Shown in pieces: positions 21,224 through 24,872 of a stretch of DNA of 24,872 nucleotides (position 1 is the first letter of the stretch; every line of letters starts with the position of its first letter). The stretch spans positions 1 to 24,872 of the forward strand of contig JBHELG010000134.1 in assembly GCA_046263195.1 (NCBI GenBank), given 5' to 3'. The position numbers and the translations under genes were made by a program. The notes below the pieces were generated by a model. It was not told where the DNA came from, searched no databases, and was given only the letters and a program-made list of their open reading frames with translations. Origin of the DNA: JBHELG01 sp046263195. GTDB taxonomy: Bacteria; Actinomycetota; Nitriliruptoria; Nitriliruptorales; JAHWKO01.

Positions 21224-23605
21224 GTGGAGGCCCAGCGTACGGGGAGACGGGGGGCGTTCGACCCTCGCCAGGTGCTCGAACTCGTCGCGCACACGGCTGA
21301 TGAGCTCGACCGGCGTGATGACCCGGCCAAGGTGGGCTCCCCGCGGCTCGTGCACCTCGAGCGGCTGCCTGCCCGGCCTGGTCGTCTGGTGGCAATCCCC
21401 GAAGACCTGCCCAGCGTGCTGCGATCGCGCCTGGAGCTGTTTGGCGTGGAACGCCTCTACAGTCACCAGGCCCGCTGCCTCGAGCTCGTCCGGTCTGGAC
21501 GGCATGTGATCGTGGCGACCGGGACGGCGAGCGGCAAGTCGCTCTGCTACCAGCTCCCGGTCCTTGGGACGATCGTCTCCGATCCCAAGTCCACAGCCCT
21601 CTATCTCGCCCCGACCAAGGCACTCGCGCGCGACCAGCTTCGCACCCTGCGGGCGTGGCGCCTGCCGCAGCTGCGCGCGGCCGCTCTCGACGGGGACACC
21701 CCGCGCCCCGAACGCGATGCGATCCGCCGCACCGCCAACCTGGTCCTGACGAATCCCGACCTCGTGCACCATACGCTCCTGGCGGACCATGCCCGCTGGG
21801 CCGACCTCCTCCACCGCCTCGCCTTCGTGGTGGTCGACGAGTGCCACGTTGCCCGAGGTGTGTTCGGAGCCCACGTTGCGCTCGTCCTACGCCGGTTGCG
21901 GCGGCTCTGCGAGCGTTACGGCGCGACGCCGACGTTCCTGCTGGCGTCGGCGACCGTCGGGAACCCGCGCGAACATGCCATGGCGCTGACCGGTCTCAGC
22001 AGCATGGAGGCCGTGGTTGAAGATGGCGCTCCCCGTGGCGCCCTCGAAGTGGGGCTCTGGCAGCCCCCGCTGCTCGACGAGGAGGCGGGCCTTCGTCGTT
22101 CGACCCTGAGCGAATCCGGTGAGCTGCTGGCCGCGTTCGTTGCCGCAGGAGTCCAGACGCTCGTGTTCACGAAAAGTCGTCGAGCTGCGGAGGTGGTCGC
22201 GCTCGTCGCTCGGGAGCGGCTCGGGTCATCGCCAGCGCAGGGGGCCGCAGCGCTCGATGACGAGTCTCTGGCCGAAACCGTCGCGGCCTATCGTGCCGGT
22301 TACCTGCCGGAGGAGCGCCGGGCACTGGAGCAGGCTCTGAGCGACGGAAACCTACTTGGCCTGGCCAGTACCGAAGCGCTCGAGCTCGGCATCGACGTGG
22401 GCGGTCTCGACGCGGTCGTTCTCGTCGGCTATCCGGGCAGGGCAGCCTCCTTCTGGCAGCGGATGGGGCGTGCCGGCCGCTCAGGCCAGGCCGCCACCGG
22501 CGTGCTCGTCGCCGATGACGATCCCCTCGACCAGTACCTCGTCAATCATCCTGCTGAACTGCTCGGACGGCCCCCCGAAGACGTCATAGTCGACCCCACG
22601 AACCCGTACATACTTGCGCCACATCTACGTTGCGCCTGTCAGGAGCAGCCGCTCGACGACGATGAAGCGGCTCGCTGGTTCGGAGCGGATGCCCCCGGGC
22701 TGCTGGCTCTCGACGTTGACTCGGGCGTGCTGCGGCGACGGGGGGGACGTCATTTCTGGGTGGGGCGCGGCCGGGCAGCGGCCCAGGTCGACATTCGCTC
22801 AGCGGGGGGGCGCAACTTTCGCATCGTCGACATCGAGACCGGAGCTCTCGTCGGAGATGTCGACGAGGCCCGCGCCTACCGGCAGGTGCATGAAGGCGCC
22901 GTGTATTTGCACCAGGGCCGGGTCTACGAGGTCGTCAACCTCGACCGTTCACGTGTCGTGGCTGCGGTGCGAGAGGCCCCGGAGCTCACCCATACCACGC
23001 GGGCTCGCTCGACCACCCACGTCGACGTGCTCGAGGTCCTCGAAGCCGAGGACTGGGGGGAGGTCGCCGTCCGCTTGGGTCGGGTGCAGGTCACCGACCA
23101 GGTAACCGGTTACGACGTCGTCGATCCATCCTCCCGGCGCGTGCTCGAGCGGATCGGGCTCGACCTGCCTCCCACTCGGCTGGGAACAGTTGCCGTCTGG
23201 TACGTGATCCCGTTCGGCCTGCTCGAAAGCGTCGGGCTGTCCTCCCGACGGCTCCCAGGATCGCTGCATGCGGCTGAGCACGCCGCCATCGGGTTGTTGC
23301 CGCTCGTGGCGCTGTGCGATCGCTGGGATGTCGGTGGTCTGTCAACCCCTCTACACCCTGACACGGGCAGCCCGACCGTCTTCGTCTACGACGGCTATCC
23401 CGGCGGAGCAGGGCTGGCCGAACGCTCCTACCGGCGGCTGCCAGCGCATCTCGAGGCCACCCGGCAGGCGATAGCAGGTTGCCGCTGCCGCACGGGTTGT
23501 CCCTCGTGTGTGCACTCTCCCAAGTGCGGCAATGGCAATGAGCCGCTCGACAAGGCTGGCGCCCTCGTTCTGCTGGGCCTGTTGCTCGAGAGGGCCCCAG
23601 CCTGA
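21224..23605 (+). CDS. YprA/MrfA-type superfamily 2 helicase with DUF1998 zinc domain
   Basis: The 793-residue protein carries two RecA-like domains and a C-terminal DUF1998 domain. Visible motifs: Q-like region YSHQARCLELV, Walker A ATGTASGKS (98-106), Ia APTKALARDQL, DECH box (205-208) in VVVDECHVARGVFGAHVA, SATVGNP (242-248), motif V STEALELGIDVGGLDAVV and motif VI WQRMGRAGRSGQ. The four-cysteine cluster CRCRTGCPSCVHSPKC near the end matches the zinc site of Bacillus subtilis MrfA, a 3'-5' DNA helicase that repairs mitomycin C lesions. A similar repair role is inferred; its partner exonuclease MrfB is not next to it. GTG at 21224 follows GGGAGGAGAG. The Streptomyces orthologue also lies beside bldG (recalled). 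Confidence 0.92.
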   Translation: MEAQRTGRRGAFDPRQVLELVAHTADELDRRDDPAKVGSPRLVHLERLPARPGRLVAIPEDLPSVLRSRLELFGVERLYSHQARCLELVRSGRHVIVATGTASGKSLCYQLPVLGTIVSDPKSTALYLAPTKALARDQLRTLRAWRLPQLRAAALDGDTPRPERDAIRRTANLVLTNPDLVHHTLLADHARWADLLHRLAFVVVDECHVARGVFGAHVALVLRRLRRLCERYGATPTFLLASATVGNPREHAMALTGLSSMEAVVEDGAPRGALEVGLWQPPLLDEEAGLRRSTLSESGELLAAFVAAGVQTLVFTKSRRAAEVVALVARERLGSSPAQGAAALDDESLAETVAAYRAGYLPEERRALEQALSDGNLLGLASTEALELGIDVGGLDAVVLVGYPGRAASFWQRMGRAGRSGQAATGVLVADDDPLDQYLVNHPAELLGRPPEDVIVDPTNPYILAPHLRCACQEQPLDDDEAARWFGADAPGLLALDVDSGVLRRRGGRHFWVGRGRAAAQVDIRSAGGRNFRIVDIETGALVGDVDEARAYRQVHEGAVYLHQGRVYEVVNLDRSRVVAAVREAPELTHTTRARSTTHVDVLEVLEAEDWGEVAVRLGRVQVTDQVTGYDVVDPSSRRVLERIGLDLPPTRLGTVAVWYVIPFGLLESVGLSSRRLPGSLHAAEHAAIGLLPLVALCDRWDVGGLSTPLHPDTGSPTVFVYDGYPGGAGLAERSYRRLPAHLEATRQAIAGCRCRTGCPSCVHSPKCGNGNEPLDKAGALVLLGLLLERAPA

Positions 23606-23658
23606 GCGGAATGCGTCCTACATGCCTGGGGTGGCCGGTTTCATCGAACGGGTCGACC

Positions 23659-24872
23659 CTATTCGTCGGCCGACGGCGGGCGGAGCACCTTCACGTTTGC
23701 GGTGCTGCCATCGGACCCCGAGCGACCACGACCCGAAGTGGGGGTCGCGGAAGACTCTCGCTGGGCGAACAGGACCGATCCGCCCTGCCGCGCTTCGTCG
23801 CGGGGAGCTCGGGGGGTCTCGTCGCGGGAGGTCCGTCGCGTCTCGTCGCGTGGCACCTCCTCGCGGGGGTTCCGCCGCGCCTGCCTGTCCCCATCGAAGA
23901 GCGGAGAAGCGGTGGTGGGGTACGCCGGGCGTCGCTCGGGTTTCGTGGTCGTTGCGGTCCGCTCCGCCGCGGCCCCGACCTCCTGACGGCTGAGCGGCCG
24001 GGTCTGGGCGGATCTGCGCGGTGACAGCGGAGCGGTGGTGGGAGAGGGGACCTCCGCCGCAGGTGGCGCTGGCCGGCCCCCGGCCCCGAAAAGGGACCTG
24101 AAACGGCTTAGAGCGCTGGGGGGCGCCTGCGACGCTTCCCCGTAGGAGCTGCCCTGGCTGGCGTCAGGCGGGGACGGTGATCGCCGAACCCAGCGCAGGA
24201 TGTAGACGGCGAGCGCGAGCAACAGCAGGCCGACAGCGAGCGATATGAGCAGGGGGCGGTTCGTGAGCTGGGAGATCAGCATGCGTTGGATGCTCTCGCC
24301 GAGTGGCAGGTCGACTGGCTCGCCTGTCACCGGATCGACTCCGCTGTAGTCGAGTTCCTCGGAGAAGCCCTCGCCCTCTCCGAAGTAGTCCTCCTGTGCT
24401 CCTTCCCCCTCCCCCTGCCGTTGGCCGAAGGCCTGCGCGAGGGAACGGAGGCTGAAGCCGAAGCCCTGACGGGCCTGGGGCGGCGGGGGGACGCGCGTGG
24501 CCAGCGCGCCGCGGCTCGTGTTCTGGGTCGCACCGCCTGCTGAGGATCCAGTTGCTGTGCCGGTCCCGCCTGCCGGGGCGGGTGCCCCCGGGCTCTTCTC
24601 CTCGGATTTGCTTGGCCGGGGCACCTCCGCGCTCTGCGATCCCGACGCAGTGGTTAGTTCGGGCTCCCCCGATTTGCCACTCGGTCGTCGACTCACCACC
24701 CGGTAGTTGTACTCGCCGGGTGGTGCTTCGTCCGTGTACGCGGTCGCGTCCGGCCCGACGCTGGCCACCTGCTGCCAGCCGCCGTCGCTCGTGCTCCGCT
24801 CGATCCGGTAGCCACTGATGTCGGGCTCGGGCGCCTTGTTCCAGGTCAGCTTCACGCCGCCTGGCTGCGGGG
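23659..24872 (-). CDS. fibronectin type III membrane protein, 5' end outside window
   Basis: The frame is open to the right edge, and the visible part begins inside a fibronectin type III domain: PGGVKLTWNKAPEPDISGYR, then YTDEAPPGEYNYRVV. Next comes a Ser/Gly/Pro/Ala-rich linker of about 65 residues, an acidic stretch (GEGEGAQEDYFGEGEGF), one membrane helix (about 200-222 counted from the GTG at 24855, PLLISLAVGLLLLALAVYIL) followed by RWVRR, and a long, basic, disordered tail with a short tandem repeat. By the positive-inside rule the FN3 part is extracellular and the tail cytoplasmic. A binding or envelope role is a guess. It converges with the helicase gene, 53 bases apart. The GTG at 24855 lies inside the FN3 domain, so it is not taken as the start. 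Confidence 0.75.
   Translation of the reverse strand, partial: PQPGGVKLTWNKAPEPDISGYRIERSTSDGGWQQVASVGPDATAYTDEAPPGEYNYRVVSRRPSGKSGEPELTTASGSQSAEVPRPSKSEEKSPGAPAPAGGTGTATGSSAGGATQNTSRGALATRVPPPPQARQGFGFSLRSLAQAFGQRQGEGEGAQEDYFGEGEGFSEELDYSGVDPVTGEPVDLPLGESIQRMLISQLTNRPLLISLAVGLLLLALAVYILRWVRRSPSPPDASQGSSYGEASQAPPSALSRFRSLFGAGGRPAPPAAEVPSPTTAPLSPRRSAQTRPLSRQEVGAAAERTATTTKPERRPAYPTTASPLFDGDRQARRNPREEVPRDETRRTSRDETPRAPRDEARQGGSVLFAQRESSATPTSGRGRSGSDGSTANVKVLRPPSADE
23779..23850 (-). repeat. three in-frame 24-bp repeats in the FN3 protein tail
   Basis: TCGTCGCG recurs on the plus strand at 23795, 23819 and 23843, exactly 24 bases apart. In protein this gives three eight-residue units, RDETRRTS, RDETPRAP and RDEARQGG, after a related REEVP. 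The unit alternates charges and probably forms a flexible cytoplasmic tail. Copy number may vary between strains. Confidence 0.6.

Noticed and set aside
1..24872. CRISPR array, toxin-antitoxin pair, or phage module
   Set aside because: No regularly spaced repeat array, cas gene, recognisable toxin-antitoxin pair or phage structural gene was seen anywhere in the window.

Overview
The window is high-GC chromosomal DNA with frequent GTG starts, 4-base gene overlaps and actinobacterial gene families: a membrane-transporter/thymidylate-kinase fusion, a DUF222-HNH protein, a BldG-like STAS protein and an LCP protein. The order holB, MFS-tmk, topA, then a proton-pumping pyrophosphatase, a STAS protein and a YprA-type helicase recalls the topA-bldG segment of Streptomyces (recalled, not searched). 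TopA keeps four C-terminal zinc ribbons, which well-known mycobacterial and streptomycete TopA lack, so a deep-branching actinobacterium is a reasonable inference. The species cannot be named.

Layout. 1-3270 is sparse and accessory: the end of a Pro/Thr-rich protein, a 55-residue hydrophobic protein, a DUF421 (YetF) gene broken by one in-frame TAA, a two-helix potassium-channel protein, and about 800 bases with hairpins but no convincing gene. 3271-9542 is a leftward replication cluster: topA, MFS-tmk, holB and tRNA-Thr(CGT), ending at a hairpin terminator; the holB stop codon lies inside the tRNA. 9844-15260 runs rightward: a ClC chloride channel with CBS domains, a DUF222-HNH protein with a probable leaderless promoter, and a membrane pyrophosphatase. 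15289-18075 runs leftward: a methyltransferase and an S9 oligopeptidase. 18179-19650 is a coupled lipoprotein-LCP pair. 19655-20458 is a divergent MerR regulator and thioredoxin-like small protein around a textbook MerR operator. 20780-23605 is a divergent STAS/helicase pair. The right edge holds a fibronectin type III membrane protein whose start lies outside the window.

Working together: TopA, thymidylate kinase and the delta-prime clamp-loader subunit serve DNA topology, dTTP supply and replication. Pyrophosphatase, ClC and the potassium channel concern ion balance. LCP and its lipoprotein concern the envelope. The MerR unit looks like a small metal-response module.

No wholly new multi-gene system is evident. 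The most notable signals are the STAS protein with aspartate at the usual phospho-serine position and no adjacent kinase gene, the single-stop DUF421 pseudogene, the holB/tRNA overlap, a ClC with valine at the proton-glutamate position, and a compact MerR unit without recognisable transport or reductase genes.
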